A DNA stretch of 60,680 nt, taken from contig MWCD01000019.1 in the NCBI GenBank assembly GCA_002069885.1, positions 1 through 60,680 of the forward strand, written 5' to 3'. The notes under the pieces were generated by a model, which was not told the DNA's origin, made no database searches, and worked only from the letters and a program-made list of their open reading frames with translations. The stretch is from a bacterium ADurb.Bin236. GTDB taxonomy: Bacteria; UBP15; UBA6099. A program made the position numbers and the translations under genes. This document shows positions 17,909 to 27,401 of the stretch, one piece after another (position 1 is the first letter of the stretch; the number at the start of each line of letters is the position of its first letter).

Positions 17909-17946
17909 GCGGGGAAACCATTTTTTGCAAAAATAGGTTTCCCCGC
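17909..17946 (+). terminator. Strong hairpin after mutase gene
   Basis: Perfect 11-bp stem (GCGGGGAAACC at 17909-17919, GGTTTCCCCGC at 17936-17946) with an A/T-rich loop, 20 bases after the mutase stop. There is no strong T-run directly after it, so it may stabilise the 3' end as much as terminate. Confidence 0.5.
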
Positions 17947-17969
17947 GCCCCTTCCAAAAAACTCTTAAT

Positions 17970-18008
17970 AGCCGATTTTATTGAACTTCGTTCAAAATAA
18001 AATCGGCT
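17970..18008. terminator. Bidirectional terminator between convergent genes
   Basis: Long inverted repeat (AGCCGATTTTATT plus GAAC, pairing with GTTC plus AAAATAAAATCGGCT, with a 2-base bulge) between the mutase gene (plus) and the metallophosphoesterase (minus). Its A/T-rich arms would give U-runs in both directions. Confidence 0.55.
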
Positions 18009-18050
18009 TTGATTTGATGCGGCGAATTTTGAAACGACGCAGGGAAAACG

Positions 18051-18980
18051 TCAGCGGGTGATGAATCTCATCAAGCGGAAAGAGAACTTTCTAATCGGGG
18101 CGTCGGGGTCGAAAGGTTCGTTTGCTTTCATGCGGGAGACATCGGGGGTTCCGCGGCTGATTGTGAAGACTGAAATTTCTGGTCTGGCGCGGAATCTCAT
18201 GGGAGGGTTCACCATGCCGAGGCCGCGATTGACGTACAGCCGGGAATTCCCGTCGAAGTACCATCCACTGAGGTAACGCGAGTTGAGGAGACCGGGAAGC
18301 TGATTTCTGGGGATGCCGGGGATGTCAATCTGACCGGCGTGAGTGTGACCGGAGAGAGCGAGGCAGTCTCGGTCTCTGAGGGCCGGGAAGATCTTCGGAC
18401 TGTGAGTGAGGGAGATGCGGACGGAGCCGCGCGGGATGCCTCTAAAAGCCTTGTCGGGATTGGGATGGCCGGTCCACTCGTCGTCGATGGAGGCGAGCCA
18501 AACGCCGTCCGCCAAGCGGCGATTTCCGTTGACGACGACGTCGATGCCGTTTTTCCTGAGGGCGTCAGCGACATAGTCGGCGTCTTCCCAGTAGTCATGG
18601 TTGCCGAGGGCGGCAAAGGAGCCGAGCGTGGTTTTCAGGCGGGAAAGTTCTAGGGCGCAGGCGTCGGCGTTTTTTTCGGAGTAGCTGACGAAATCGCCGT
18701 CGAGCAAAGCGGCGTCGGCGGACTGCTCATTAGCGATATCGATGAAGCGCCTCAAGCGTTCGACGGGCATGTAAGGCCCGCAGTGGAAATCCGCCATGAG
18801 GAGGATTTTCAGAGGCGGGGAGTCCGCGGGATAGTTTTCGAATAGAACGTCGTGGCGCTTGACTTCGACCCATCGAGGCTCTAAATAAATGGAATACAGA
18901 GCCAAAAGGACCAGCGCAAAAGCGATAGCGAAGATCAACGCGAAAGCGGTTTTTGCGATTTTCCTCAAAGTCACAATCAT
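18051..18980 (-). CDS. Membrane-anchored metallophosphoesterase (YkuE-like)
   Basis: The 309-residue product has an N-terminal membrane segment (residues 10-30) and a calcineurin-type phosphoesterase domain. Metal-binding motifs are complete: LLMADFHCG (DxH), LLDGDFVSY (GD), FAALGNHDYW (GNHD), the LTHSP segment and ALSGHTHAGQI (GHTH). The arrangement fits the YkuE/UDP-2,3-diacylglucosamine pyrophosphatase-like group, which often acts on lipid-linked phosphate compounds at the membrane. Single gene. Substrate cannot be stated from sequence. Confidence 0.85.
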   Translation of the reverse strand: MIVTLRKIAKTAFALIFAIAFALVLLALYSIYLEPRWVEVKRHDVLFENYPADSPPLKILLMADFHCGPYMPVERLRRFIDIANEQSADAALLDGDFVSYSEKNADACALELSRLKTTLGSFAALGNHDYWEDADYVADALRKNGIDVVVNGNRRLADGVWLASIDDEWTGHPNPDKAFRGIPRGSVRISLTHSPKIFPALRDRDCLALSGHTHAGQIDIPGIPRNQLPGLLNSRYLSGWYFDGNSRLYVNRGLGMVNPPMRFRARPEISVFTISRGTPDVSRMKANEPFDPDAPIRKFSFRLMRFITR

Positions 18981-19085
18981 CGACGAAAATTATTCCATAA
19001 AGAATGAATAAATAGAAAGGTTTTTAGTGAAAAGTTTGAAAAACGCTATATAGTAAATGGTAATCAATAAATAATGAGCGCGGAG

Positions 19086-19114
19086 TTTACAAAACAGGAG
19101 CAGGTGTCTATAAT
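19086..19114 (+). promoter_or_regulatory. Promoter of nusA operon
   Basis: TTTACA at 19086-19091 and TATAAT at 19109-19114, 17-base spacer. Predicted start near 19121, giving a leader of about 140 bases before the nusA GTG. Confidence 0.75.
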
Positions 19115-19157
19115 ATTGCAAAACGGCCCGTCGGTATGCGAGCGGGCCGACCCGCCG

Positions 19158-19182
19158 AAAGTGGGTTCAGCCCACTTTTTTT
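19158..19182 (+). terminator. Intrinsic terminator inside nusA leader
   Basis: AAAGTGGG/CCCACTTT 8-bp stem with a TTCAG loop and a run of seven T, located between the nusA promoter and gene. A 7-bp hairpin (19124-19130 with 19143-19149) precedes it, and GACCC at 19149-19153 can pair with GGGTT in the terminator arm. This looks like an attenuator resembling known rimP/nusA leaders, through which NusA could regulate its own operon. Confidence 0.65.
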
Positions 19183-19259
19183 GTTGATAGGGGAAAAACG
19201 CGGACCGGGAACGGGATTCCCGGAAGCGGGCGAAAAAAAGAAATTAAAGGAGCACGGCC

Positions 19260-20687
19260 GTGACATCGGACTTTTTACTTGCGATCAGGCAGATTGAACG
19301 CGAGCGCGAACTGCCGCCGGAATTGATTCAGGAAATCGTCGAGGACGCTCTCGTTAAGGCGTATCAGCAGGAGTCGGAAGGATTGCAGTCTATCCGGGTC
19401 GAATTTGACGTGGACTCCGGACGGCTCAACATCTACCGCGTCAGGGAAGTCGTGGAAGAAGTGAGGAACCCGGCGCTGGAGATATCGCTTGAAGACGCGC
19501 AGCGAGTGAACGACGAAGTCGAGGTAGGCGAGCTTGTGGAGACCGCCGCGACGCTGCGCAACTTCCGCAGAATCGGCATACAGACGGTTAAGCAGCTTAT
19601 CGTGCAGCGCGTCCGCGACATGGAACGCAATATGCAGCTCGACAGGTTCTCCGACAAAGAGGGGCAGATAATAACGGGCATCGTCAGCAGGATAACGAGC
19701 AACGGAATAATAGTGAGTTTCGACCGGATAGACGGGCTTCTGCCCCGCGAGGAAAGGATTCCCGGAGAGAAGCCGAGCATAGGCCGGCGGCTGAAAGTGC
19801 TTGTGAAGGAAGTTCGAAGAGGCACGAAGGACAACGAGATAATACTTTCGAGGAGCGATCCCGAATTCGTCAAGAAGCTGTTCTCGATAGAAGTTCCGGA
19901 GATAGCGCAGGGAATAGTACAGGTGAAGGAAATCGTCAGAGAGGCCGGATACCGGACCAAGATGGCGGTGGTGTCCACACAGGAGAAAGTGGACCCGGTG
20001 GGGGCGTGCGTAGGGTACAAGGGAAGCAGGGTAAAGAACATAGTAAACGAGCTTAACGGAGAGAAGATAGACATCATACCGTGGAGCGACGAGCCGGCGC
20101 AGTTCATAGCGCACGCGCTCAGCCCGGCGCAGGTTATCTCGGTGGAGATATTCGACGACCACAGCGCGGAGGTGATAGTGCCGGACAATCAGCTTTCGCT
20201 TGCGATAGGAAAGCAGGGACAAAATGCCCGCCTCGCGAACAAGCTGACGACATGGAAGATAGACATATTGAGCGACACAGAAAAAGAGCGGCTGACGCAG
20301 GAGCTTCGCGTGTCCGATTTGCTGTCGAAGCCGCTGGAAAGCATCGGGCTGTCCACCAGAACATCCAACCTTCTGGCGGAAGCCGGACTGAAATATATCT
20401 ACGATCTTGCAAAGATGACGGAGGGCGAAGTTACAGGCCTGCCAGGAATCGGAGACAAGTCGCTTGAAGAGATTAAGGAAAAAATGAAAGAAAACGGAGT
20501 TAAGCTGTTGGAGGAAGGACAAGCTCCGCCGCAGGCTCCGGAGTCAATAACCGCTGAAAGAAAAGAAACTCCGCAGGCGGCTGAAGAGGCATCGGATGTT
20601 GAAGACGAAGCTTCCGATGATGAAGGAACTTCAGACGCAGTGGAAGTTTCTGCGGAAGAAGGAGCATCGGCGGTTGAAGAGGACTAA
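19260..20687 (+). CDS. nusA: Transcription termination/antitermination factor NusA
   Basis: Binds RNA polymerase and nascent RNA to control pausing, termination and antitermination. The 475-residue product shows the NusA N-terminal domain (1-125), S1 domain (near 135-200, GIVSRITSNGIIVSFDRIDGLLPREE), KH1 and KH2 (PVGACVGYKGSRVKNIVNELNGEKIDII and SLAIGKQGQNARLANKLT), then a helix-hairpin-helix region (LPGIGDKSLEEIKEKM) and an acidic tail. The start is GTG with an AAAGGAG site 7 bases upstream. Usually rimP precedes nusA; here it is missing and a leader terminator takes its place. The tail after about residue 420 is low-complexity Glu/Ala/Ser. Confidence 0.97.
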   Translation: MTSDFLLAIRQIERERELPPELIQEIVEDALVKAYQQESEGLQSIRVEFDVDSGRLNIYRVREVVEEVRNPALEISLEDAQRVNDEVEVGELVETAATLRNFRRIGIQTVKQLIVQRVRDMERNMQLDRFSDKEGQIITGIVSRITSNGIIVSFDRIDGLLPREERIPGEKPSIGRRLKVLVKEVRRGTKDNEIILSRSDPEFVKKLFSIEVPEIAQGIVQVKEIVREAGYRTKMAVVSTQEKVDPVGACVGYKGSRVKNIVNELNGEKIDIIPWSDEPAQFIAHALSPAQVISVEIFDDHSAEVIVPDNQLSLAIGKQGQNARLANKLTTWKIDILSDTEKERLTQELRVSDLLSKPLESIGLSTRTSNLLAEAGLKYIYDLAKMTEGEVTGLPGIGDKSLEEIKEKMKENGVKLLEEGQAPPQAPESITAERKETPQAAEEASDVEDEASDDEGTSDAVEVSAEEGASAVEED

Positions 20688-20890
20688 GATCGCGGCGCAA
20701 GAGCGTTTTGCCGCAAAAGTATGATTGATTGTTCCGGATGAAGAATCCGGACTTGAGGAAATAAAGCGCCGGCGGATGAGAACTGCGTGGCGAACGCCGG
20801 GGCCTAGGAAGGCGGACCGCGCGATGACGACATGACGAAGCAGGTTGAAAGGCCGCTCCAAGGGGCGGCTTCGGGGGGCTGAACAGAATA

Positions 20891-23416
20891 ATGGCAAAAG
20901 CGAAAAAGAAAAGAATTTACGAATACGCGAAGGAGCTTGGGCTTTCGACGAACGATCTCTTGCGGAAGCTGAAGTTCATGGGCGTTCGCGTTGACAACAT
21001 ATTCAACGCTGTCGACGATGAAGCAATCAACCAAGTGAAGCGACAGATGGGGCTTCATTTGTTTGAAGAGCCGGAAGAGGAATTCATCGATTCGCCGCCG
21101 AAGCCGCGGTCGGAAGATGATCCGGATTATGAAGAGCCTCGGCAGAAGCCGGTCGCGCCGCGTCCGGTTCCGCCTCCTGAGAGAAAGCCTGTCGCGCCAG
21201 CGGCAGCGCCGCCGACTCCCGCGCCCAAAGCTCCGGAGCATAAGCCCGCTCCCGCAGAGGCGAAGCCGGAATCGAAACCTGTTCAGAAACCTCAAGTTCA
21301 GGCGGCCAAGCCTCCCTCTGAACAAGCGCCGAAGCTTGAAGACGCGCCGGATATACCGCCGGAACTGGCGGAGCCGGAAGTCATTGTGCCGGCGCTCAAG
21401 CTCGAAATAGACAAGAAGGACAAGATAAAAAAACTCGGCGGGCCGAAATTTCCCAAGACGGACGGCGAGAAGAAGGAAAAACCCGTCGATATGTACGCAA
21501 GCCCGGCGAAAAGGCTGGACGCGATCAAGCAGAAAGGATTGCAGAAGGACCGCCGGGGGATAACGAAAACAACATTTATCAAAAAACGCTCGAAGAAAGA
21601 ACGCGGCGCGGGTCAGACGGAAGAGGAACAGAAGCCGGTTCTCAGAAAGAGGATACGCGTTTCCGGGCCGATGACGGTGCGGGAGTTGGCGCACGAGTTG
21701 GGAGCGAAATCTTCCGACATCATCATGTACTTGATGAAGGAATTGCAGTTGATGACTACGCTGAACCAGAGTCTGGATTTGGACATAATCAAGCTGGTGG
21801 CGGACAGTTACGACTGCAAGGTGTTCCATGACATGAAGGACGCGGGGCCGGAAACGGAAGACGAGTTGGCCGCCATTCATGAAGAAGAAGAGGCCGGAGA
21901 GAAGATAGAGCGCGCCCCGGTGGTGACGGTGCTCGGACACGTCGACCACGGGAAGACGAAGTTGCTCGACGCCATCAGGCACACGGACGTGACGGCCACG
22001 GAGTTCGGCGGGATCACGCAGCACATAGGCGCGTATCAGATAACTCACAATGGAAGAAAAATAACGTTCTTGGACACGCCCGGCCACGCAGCTTTCACGC
22101 AGTTGAGGGCGCGGGGCGCGAAGGTGACGGATCTGGCGGTGCTGGTGGTGGCGGCGGACGACGGCGTGATGCCGCAGACAATAGAGGCCATCGACCACGC
22201 TCGGGACGCTAAAGTGCCGATCCTCGTTGCGATAAATAAGATAGACAAACCGCAGGCCAACCCGGACAGGGTGCGCCAGATGCTTTCCGACAAGGGGCTT
22301 GTTCCCGAAAACTGGGGCGGCGACACCGTGTTCGTCGAGGTGTCCGCTCTTCAGAAACAGGGAATCGAGGACCTGCTGGACATGGTGTTCCTCGTCACCG
22401 ACATAATGGAACTGAAAGCCAGCCCGAAGAGAAGGGCGATAGGAACTGTCATCGAAGCGAAGCTGGACAAGGGTAAAGGCCCGGTGGCGACGGTTCTGGT
22501 TCAGAACGGAACGTTGAACGTCGGGGACTATATGGTGGCCGGAAGGACGTACGGGAAGGCGCGCGCGTTGGAGAACGACCTCGGCGAAAGAGTGCAGTCC
22601 GCGTTCGCGTCCATGCCTGTGGAGGTTCACGGGCTTCATGAAATGCCGGAGGCCGGAGATCAGTTTTTTGCGATTGAGGACGAAAAGACGGCTAGGGAAA
22701 TCGCGGCGAAGAGGGAGTTCAAGAACCGCGAAGAAAAGATGAAATACGAAAGCCGGATAACGCTTGAAGACCTGTTCAGCAGGATGAAATCCGACAGTCT
22801 GCAGGAATTGAAAGTGGTGTTGAAAGGCGACGTGCAAGGTTCTGTCGAGGCGATAGTGCAGGCGCTGGAGGGCATCAAGCACGAACAGGTGAGGGTGAAC
22901 GTGATCCGCGTGGCGGCGGGAGACGTGAACGAGACGGACATCATGCTGGCGGCGGCGGCGAACGCGATTGTCGTGGCGTACAACGTGAACGTGATACCCG
23001 ACGCGCGCGCCCGCGCCAATTCCGAAAAAGTTGAGATAAGGTTCTACGACATCATATACAAGCTGATCGACGATGTGAAACTGGCGATGGCGGGCATGCT
23101 CGCTCCCGAATTCGACGAGCATTTCAGCGGCAGGGCGGAAGTGAGGCAGACGTTCGCCTCGTCGAAGTTCGGAAACATCGCGGGCTGCATGGTCACAGAG
23201 GGCGAGCTGAAGACGGGAATGATAGCGAGGCTCATCAGGGGCGGCAACGAAATACTAAAGACGAAAGTGTCTTCGCTGAGGCGTTTCAAGGACAGCGTGA
23301 AGAGCGTGGCGCAGGGATACGAGTGCGGCGTGACGCTTGAAGGGTTCGAGGCGTACGAAGAGGGAGACCAGATAGAAGTGTACTCGCTGGTTCAGAAGGA
23401 GCGGGAGATAATCTGA
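20891..23416 (+). CDS. infB: Translation initiation factor IF-2
   Basis: GTPase that brings initiator tRNA to the 30S subunit. The 841-residue product has an N-terminal IF2-N motif ([19 protein letters not shown]), a long Pro/Ala/Lys-rich linker (about 65-245), a second IF2-N ([19 protein letters not shown]), the G domain ([30 protein letters not shown]) and C-terminal beta-barrel domains. The gap of 203 bases after nusA holds no gene: ylxR and the L7Ae-like gene often found here are absent. The ribosome site is weak (GGGGGG far upstream). It starts the block infB-DUF503-rbfA. Confidence 0.97.
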   Translation: MAKAKKKRIYEYAKELGLSTNDLLRKLKFMGVRVDNIFNAVDDEAINQVKRQMGLHLFEEPEEEFIDSPPKPRSEDDPDYEEPRQKPVAPRPVPPPERKPVAPAAAPPTPAPKAPEHKPAPAEAKPESKPVQKPQVQAAKPPSEQAPKLEDAPDIPPELAEPEVIVPALKLEIDKKDKIKKLGGPKFPKTDGEKKEKPVDMYASPAKRLDAIKQKGLQKDRRGITKTTFIKKRSKKERGAGQTEEEQKPVLRKRIRVSGPMTVRELAHELGAKSSDIIMYLMKELQLMTTLNQSLDLDIIKLVADSYDCKVFHDMKDAGPETEDELAAIHEEEEAGEKIERAPVVTVLGHVDHGKTKLLDAIRHTDVTATEFGGITQHIGAYQITHNGRKITFLDTPGHAAFTQLRARGAKVTDLAVLVVAADDGVMPQTIEAIDHARDAKVPILVAINKIDKPQANPDRVRQMLSDKGLVPENWGGDTVFVEVSALQKQGIEDLLDMVFLVTDIMELKASPKRRAIGTVIEAKLDKGKGPVATVLVQNGTLNVGDYMVAGRTYGKARALENDLGERVQSAFASMPVEVHGLHEMPEAGDQFFAIEDEKTAREIAAKREFKNREEKMKYESRITLEDLFSRMKSDSLQELKVVLKGDVQGSVEAIVQALEGIKHEQVRVNVIRVAAGDVNETDIMLAAAANAIVVAYNVNVIPDARARANSEKVEIRFYDIIYKLIDDVKLAMAGMLAPEFDEHFSGRAEVRQTFASSKFGNIAGCMVTEGELKTGMIARLIRGGNEILKTKVSSLRRFKDSVKSVAQGYECGVTLEGFEAYEEGDQIEVYSLVQKEREII

Positions 23417-23450
23417 GCGGCGAAAGCGGCCTGAAAGGCGCTGATGCGGC

Positions 23451-23732
23451 ATGATAGTCGGCGCGCTGGAAGTCGACATAAAGATACCGGGCGCGAACTC
23501 TTTGAAAGAGAAAAGGCATGTCCTGCGCAGCCTGAAAGACAACATCCGAAACAAGTTCAACGTGGCTGTGTCGGAGGTCGGGCATCAGGACATGTGGCAA
23601 AGGGCCGCCATAGGGATAGCGGGCGTAAGCTCGGACAGGCTTTTTATCGAAAAGGAAATGGCGCGCGCTCTCCAATACATCGAAAGCAGGGGAGATATCG
23701 AGGTGATCGACGCCTCCCTAGAATTTATTTGA
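23451..23732 (+). CDS. DUF503 (YlxP-like) protein
   Basis: The 93-residue product begins MIVGALEVDIKIPGANSLKEKR, the characteristic DUF503 pattern, with SEVGHQDMWQRAAIGIAGVSSD in the middle. Members form small ferredoxin-like domains, usually located between infB and rbfA as here, and are suspected to help ribosome assembly or RNA binding. It lies 34 bases after infB and 16 before rbfA. Confidence 0.9.
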   Translation: MIVGALEVDIKIPGANSLKEKRHVLRSLKDNIRNKFNVAVSEVGHQDMWQRAAIGIAGVSSDRLFIEKEMARALQYIESRGDIEVIDASLEFI

Positions 23733-23748
23733 AGCCGGACGGTTGGCT

Positions 23749-24123
23749 ATGATTCCCAACAGACTGAAAAGACTTTCCGCTTTGATGACTCAGACCATCA
23801 GCGAAGTGATAAGGAAGGAACTGAAAGACCCGCGCATAGGTTTTGTTTCCATTACCGATGTTGAGATATCGTCAGACCTGCGCCAAGCGAAGGTGTTCGT
23901 GTCTTCGTTCGGAGACGAATCGCAGAAGGACGCGGCGGTCGCCGGGCTGAACAGCGCAGCCGGTTTCATCTACAAGCAAATAAGGCCGGAGATATCAATC
24001 AAAAGAGTTCCGTCTCTCCGATTTTTCAGAGACGACAGCATAGAGCGCGGAGTCAGGGTGTGCGACGTGATAAGGCGCGCGAGGGAATCCGACCCTGAGA
24101 TGCCTCCAGAGGAGGAAGCCTGA
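23749..24123 (+). CDS. rbfA: 30S ribosome-binding factor A
   Basis: Helps late maturation of the 30S subunit at the 16S 5' end. About 124 residues, with NRLKRLSALMTQTISEVIRKELKDPRIGFVSITDVEISSDLRQAKVFVS, the KH-type fold of RbfA, and a C-terminal LRFFRDDSIERGVRV. The ATG at 23749 is preferred; a TTG two codons upstream is an alternative. Standard position between infB and the DHH phosphoesterase. Confidence 0.95.
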   Translation: MIPNRLKRLSALMTQTISEVIRKELKDPRIGFVSITDVEISSDLRQAKVFVSSFGDESQKDAAVAGLNSAAGFIYKQIRPEISIKRVPSLRFFRDDSIERGVRVCDVIRRARESDPEMPPEEEA

Positions 24124-24147
24124 CGAAAGGCGTCCGGCGCTTCAAGC

Positions 24148-25146
24148 ATGGATTTCAAATCGCTTAAAAAAATACTTTCCGAACCCAAATCGTTCTCAGT
24201 GTTCGGACACATCAATCCGGACGGCGACAGCATAGGGGCGTTGCTTTCGACGCGCATCATAGCGTTGTCGCTCGGAGCAAAGGATATAAAGCTGTACTCA
24301 AGGGACGGCGTTCCGGATAATTTTATGTTTTTGCCCGGAGCGGGACTGATAGAAAAGAAAGCGGCTGATGGCGCCCCCCCGGCGGATGTGGCGATTCTGG
24401 TGGACTGCGGCGGGCCTAAACGAATCGGCGACGAGCTTCTGCCTCTGCTGAAATCTTCGCCTTTTGTTGTGGTGATAGACCACCACGTTACCAACGGCGG
24501 TTTCGGAAATCTGAACATCATAGACTCGAACGCGGCATCGACGTGCGAGATACTCGCCAAGTTTATCGAGGCGGAGAACATCGGGATGCCTCTCGAACTG
24601 GCTCAATGCCTGTACACCGGAATCATGTATGACACGGGAAGGTTTCTGCACTCGAACACAACGCCCGAAGTATTCAGGATATGCGCGGACCTCGTGGCGC
24701 GTGGAGCTAATCCGCACGAGATAGCGGTGAATGTGTTCAACCGGCGGCGGTTCGAGAGGCTGAAGCTGCTGGGATACTCGCTGGTGAACATGAAGACCGC
24801 CGAGGACAACGCGGTAAGCTGGTCGGTGGCGGACAGAAAAACATACGAAGAACTTGGCGCGGAAGACGAGGACTCGGACGGGATAGTGGAGACGCTCGGA
24901 GCGTACAAGGGTTGCGAGGCGCACATATCGTTCAGCGAATCGAAGGATGGAAGAGCGCGCGTCAGCATGAGGTCGTCCGGCAGGATAGACGTGGGGGCAA
25001 TCTGCGCGAAATTCGGAGGGGGCGGACATAAGTTCGCCGCCGGGATCCGCATGGACGGGCCGCTTTCACTCGTGGAGCAGAAAGTCGTGGCAGAGGTTTG
25101 CGCTGCGGCGCGCGCTCTGAAAAACACGGAAGGCCGCGATGACTGA
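24148..25146 (+). CDS. DHH-family oligoribonuclease / pAp phosphatase (NrnA-like)
   Basis: Degrades nano-RNA and dephosphorylates 3'-phosphoadenosine-5'-phosphate. The 332-residue product carries the DHH motifs: FGHINPDGDSIGALLS (DHH motif I), LVDCGGPKRIG, VIDHHVTNGGFGN (DHH) and YTGIMYDTGRFLH, followed by the DHHA1 domain ending in FGGGGHKFAAG (GGGH substrate loop). It overlaps truB by 8 bases, showing translational coupling in the rbfA-nrnA-truB order common in Gram-positives and many other phyla. Confidence 0.92.
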   Translation: MDFKSLKKILSEPKSFSVFGHINPDGDSIGALLSTRIIALSLGAKDIKLYSRDGVPDNFMFLPGAGLIEKKAADGAPPADVAILVDCGGPKRIGDELLPLLKSSPFVVVIDHHVTNGGFGNLNIIDSNAASTCEILAKFIEAENIGMPLELAQCLYTGIMYDTGRFLHSNTTPEVFRICADLVARGANPHEIAVNVFNRRRFERLKLLGYSLVNMKTAEDNAVSWSVADRKTYEELGAEDEDSDGIVETLGAYKGCEAHISFSESKDGRARVSMRSSGRIDVGAICAKFGGGGHKFAAGIRMDGPLSLVEQKVVAEVCAAARALKNTEGRDD

Positions 25147-25840
25147 GAGCGGATTCCTGAACGTGTTCAAACCGCCCGGCATGACTTCTCACGATGTCGT
25201 CGCCTATATCAAGCGGAGACTCAAACCTTCAAAGATAGGGCATGGCGGAACGCTCGACCCGGTCGCCTGCGGCGTGCTCGTGTGCATGGTCAATTCCGCA
25301 ACCCGGTTGTCTCAACATGTGTCTGCGGACACGAAAAAAACATATATCGCCGAGGCGGTTTTCGGAGTGAAAACCGATTCTGGCGACTTCGACGGCGTTG
25401 TCGTCGAAAAGAAACAAATTGATTTGGCTCAAAGCGATATAGAACGGATTCTGCCGGATTTCACAGGCGAAATCGAACAGACGCCGCCTATGGCATCGGC
25501 GGTGAAAGTGGGCGGGGAAAGGCTGTATAAACTTCACAGGAAAGGCGAGACGGTGGAGAGGAAGCCCCGCAAGGCTATGGTTTACGACCTGAAGATGCTG
25601 GGATTCGAAAAGACAGACGGCGGGGCGAGGGCGAGATTCAAGGCGGTGTCCGGCGGCGGGCTTTATGTGAGGACTCTCATAGAGGACATCGGGGCCGCGC
25701 TGGGCGCTCCGGCGACTCTTTCCTTTCTTGTCAGAACTGCGGTCGGCCCGTTTGATATAGAGTCGGCGCATCCGCCGGAAGTTTTCTGCGGCCCGGAAGC
25801 CTCGAGTCTGCTTTTGCCGATTGATTATCTTGCGCGATAG
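25139..25840 (+). CDS. truB: tRNA pseudouridine-55 synthase
   Basis: Makes pseudouridine 55 in the T loop of tRNAs. The 233-residue product has FKPPGMTSHDVVAYIKR, HGGTLDPVACGVL (catalytic Asp in GTLDP), FGVKTDSGDFDG, QTPPMASAVKVGGERLYKLHRKGE and GGLYVRTLIEDIGAALG. It is shorter than Escherichia coli TruB (314) because the C-terminal PUA-like domain is mostly absent, as in many phyla. A GGAAGG site lies before the ATG, inside the nrnA end. Confidence 0.94.
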   Translation: MTESGFLNVFKPPGMTSHDVVAYIKRRLKPSKIGHGGTLDPVACGVLVCMVNSATRLSQHVSADTKKTYIAEAVFGVKTDSGDFDGVVVEKKQIDLAQSDIERILPDFTGEIEQTPPMASAVKVGGERLYKLHRKGETVERKPRKAMVYDLKMLGFEKTDGGARARFKAVSGGGLYVRTLIEDIGAALGAPATLSFLVRTAVGPFDIESAHPPEVFCGPEASSLLLPIDYLAR

Positions 25841-25854
25841 AGAGGCTTGTCGAA

Positions 25855-26781
25855 ATGCATGTCTTTAATTCGTTTGAAGAAGTTCCGTCGCAACAAGGGA
25901 TGAACGTAACTTTGACGCTCGGTTTTTTCGACGGCGTCCATCTGGGACACCGCAGGATTCTGGACAGGGTCGGAATGTTCTATGATCCCGGGGTTCAGGT
26001 TTCCGGGCTTGTGACTTTCGATCCTCATCCGAGCGAGCTTCTGGCTCCCGACAAGGTTCCTCAGCTTCTGACGACGAAGGAAGAAAAGATAGAGATACTC
26101 AAGGACTTCAAGCTTTCGTACATATTGTTCGCGCCGTTCAACGCGGAGTTGGCGCAGATGCCCGCAGAGAGGTTTGTCGACGAGATGCTGGTTCGCAGGC
26201 TTGGAGCGAAACAGATTATAGCCGGTTACGACACCCGTTTCGGAAGCGGGAAGCGCGGGGATGTGGAACTGCTCAAAAAGATGGGGGCGGAAAAAGGGTT
26301 CACCGTCGAAAGAATAGATGTGGTGAGGACGGACAACAAATCCGTCAGCAGCACAGCCATCAGGGAACTGCTGTTGAAAGGCGAAGTGACGGCCGCCGAG
26401 GGGATGCTTGGAAGGCCTTACGCGATGAAAGGCGAGGTCGTGAAAGGGATAGGAATAGGGAAGAAGCTGGGGTTTCCGACGGCCAACCTGAAGGTTGACC
26501 CAAAGAAGCTCGTGCCTGCGGACGGGGTTTACGCGGCGATGTGCGAAACGGGAGGGGAGACGGTGAAGGCGGCGGTGAGCATCGGCTCGCGCCCGACCAT
26601 ACCGCTCAAAAACCCGGACAGGGTTATAGAGGCGCACCTGATTGGCTTCAACGGCGACCTTTACGGGAAGGAACTGAAAGTGGAGTTCACGCGCAGGCTG
26701 AGGCCTCAGAGGAAGTACGGTGACGCGAAGGCTCTGGCGGAGCAGTTGGCGAAAGACATTGAGCTTGCGGAAAAATATTAA
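25855..26781 (+). CDS. ribF: Bifunctional riboflavin kinase / FAD synthetase
   Basis: Converts riboflavin to FMN and FMN to FAD. The 308-residue product has the nucleotidyltransferase part (LGFFDGVHLGHRRIL, the HxGH-like motif; TFDPHPSELL; GYDTRFGSGKRGD; VSSTAIRELL) and the kinase part (GIGIGKKLGFPTANL and PADGVYAA). Starts 14 bases after truB with GAGAGG upstream. Typical size and location in the operon. Confidence 0.96.
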   Translation: MHVFNSFEEVPSQQGMNVTLTLGFFDGVHLGHRRILDRVGMFYDPGVQVSGLVTFDPHPSELLAPDKVPQLLTTKEEKIEILKDFKLSYILFAPFNAELAQMPAERFVDEMLVRRLGAKQIIAGYDTRFGSGKRGDVELLKKMGAEKGFTVERIDVVRTDNKSVSSTAIRELLLKGEVTAAEGMLGRPYAMKGEVVKGIGIGKKLGFPTANLKVDPKKLVPADGVYAAMCETGGETVKAAVSIGSRPTIPLKNPDRVIEAHLIGFNGDLYGKELKVEFTRRLRPQRKYGDAKALAEQLAKDIELAEKY

Positions 26782-26826
26782 TGTATCTACAATATGCTGA
26801 CTATATAAGGAAGGGAGGTGACACAT

Positions 26827-27096
26827 ATGACACTGGGCGTTGAGCGGAAGAGCGAGATCATGACAAAGTTCCGGTCGCACGAATCAGACACGGGTTCTCC
26901 GGAAGTGCAGATCGCTCTTCTGTCGGAACGGATTACCCTTCTGACGGAACACCTGAAGAAGAACAAAAAGGATCACAGTTCGAGACGCGGATTGCTGAAG
27001 ATGGTTGGCAAGAGGCGGAGGCTGCTGAATTACCTTGCAAGGGTGGACGCCAGACGGTACGAGAAGATCATCAAAGAACTCGGACTCCGCAAGTAG
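26827..27096 (+). CDS. rpsO: 30S ribosomal protein S15
   Basis: Binds the central domain of 16S rRNA. The ATG at 26827 gives exactly 89 residues, the usual length, and has a GGGAGGTGA site five bases upstream; the frame also opens at a GTG at 26818. Motifs: [50 protein letters not shown]. Followed by pnp, the normal partner, after a 305-base spacer. Confidence 0.97.
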   Translation: MTLGVERKSEIMTKFRSHESDTGSPEVQIALLSERITLLTEHLKKNKKDHSSRRGLLKMVGKRRRLLNYLARVDARRYEKIIKELGLRK

Positions 27097-27401
27097 GCGG
27101 GAGCGGCGGCCAATGGGGCCGTCCGTCGCCTTGCGGTTCGTTTTTTTGAGAGGCCTATGGCATGGAGTCCGGCGCAATCGACGGCGGCCACCCGAGCATT
27201 AGGGTGGCTTATTAATTTGCCTAGATATTTGCCGGCATCCGCGCATCGCGACGAAAATTTTAGCCCGCATTAGTGAATAATTCGGGTTAAGCAATCCTTT
27301 TTTGTGATGATGAGGGCGGCGCGGGTCGCGCCGTCCGGACATGTGACAGACGGGGGAGAAAAACGTGACATGGAGCGGGAGCTCCGGAAGGGAATTTTTT
27401 A
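27097..27401 (+). promoter_or_regulatory. Non-coding rpsO-pnp spacer with hairpins
   Basis: No gene seen. A perfect 7-bp stem (GCCACCC at 27187-27193, GGGTGGC at 27202-27208) followed by TTATTAATTT may be a weak terminator or a processing site. A GGCGCG/CGCGCC hairpin lies near 27315-27335. In other bacteria such pnp leaders are cut by RNase III and used for pnp autoregulation; here that is inference. Confidence 0.4.

Noticed and set aside
19275-20522. Minus-strand open frame of about 415 codons
   Set aside because: Antisense to nusA, whose identity is certain.
20804-23122. Very long open frame on the minus strand (about 770 codons)
   Set aside because: It lies antisense to infB, has skewed His/Arg/Leu-rich composition, and no family pattern; infB is certain on the plus strand.
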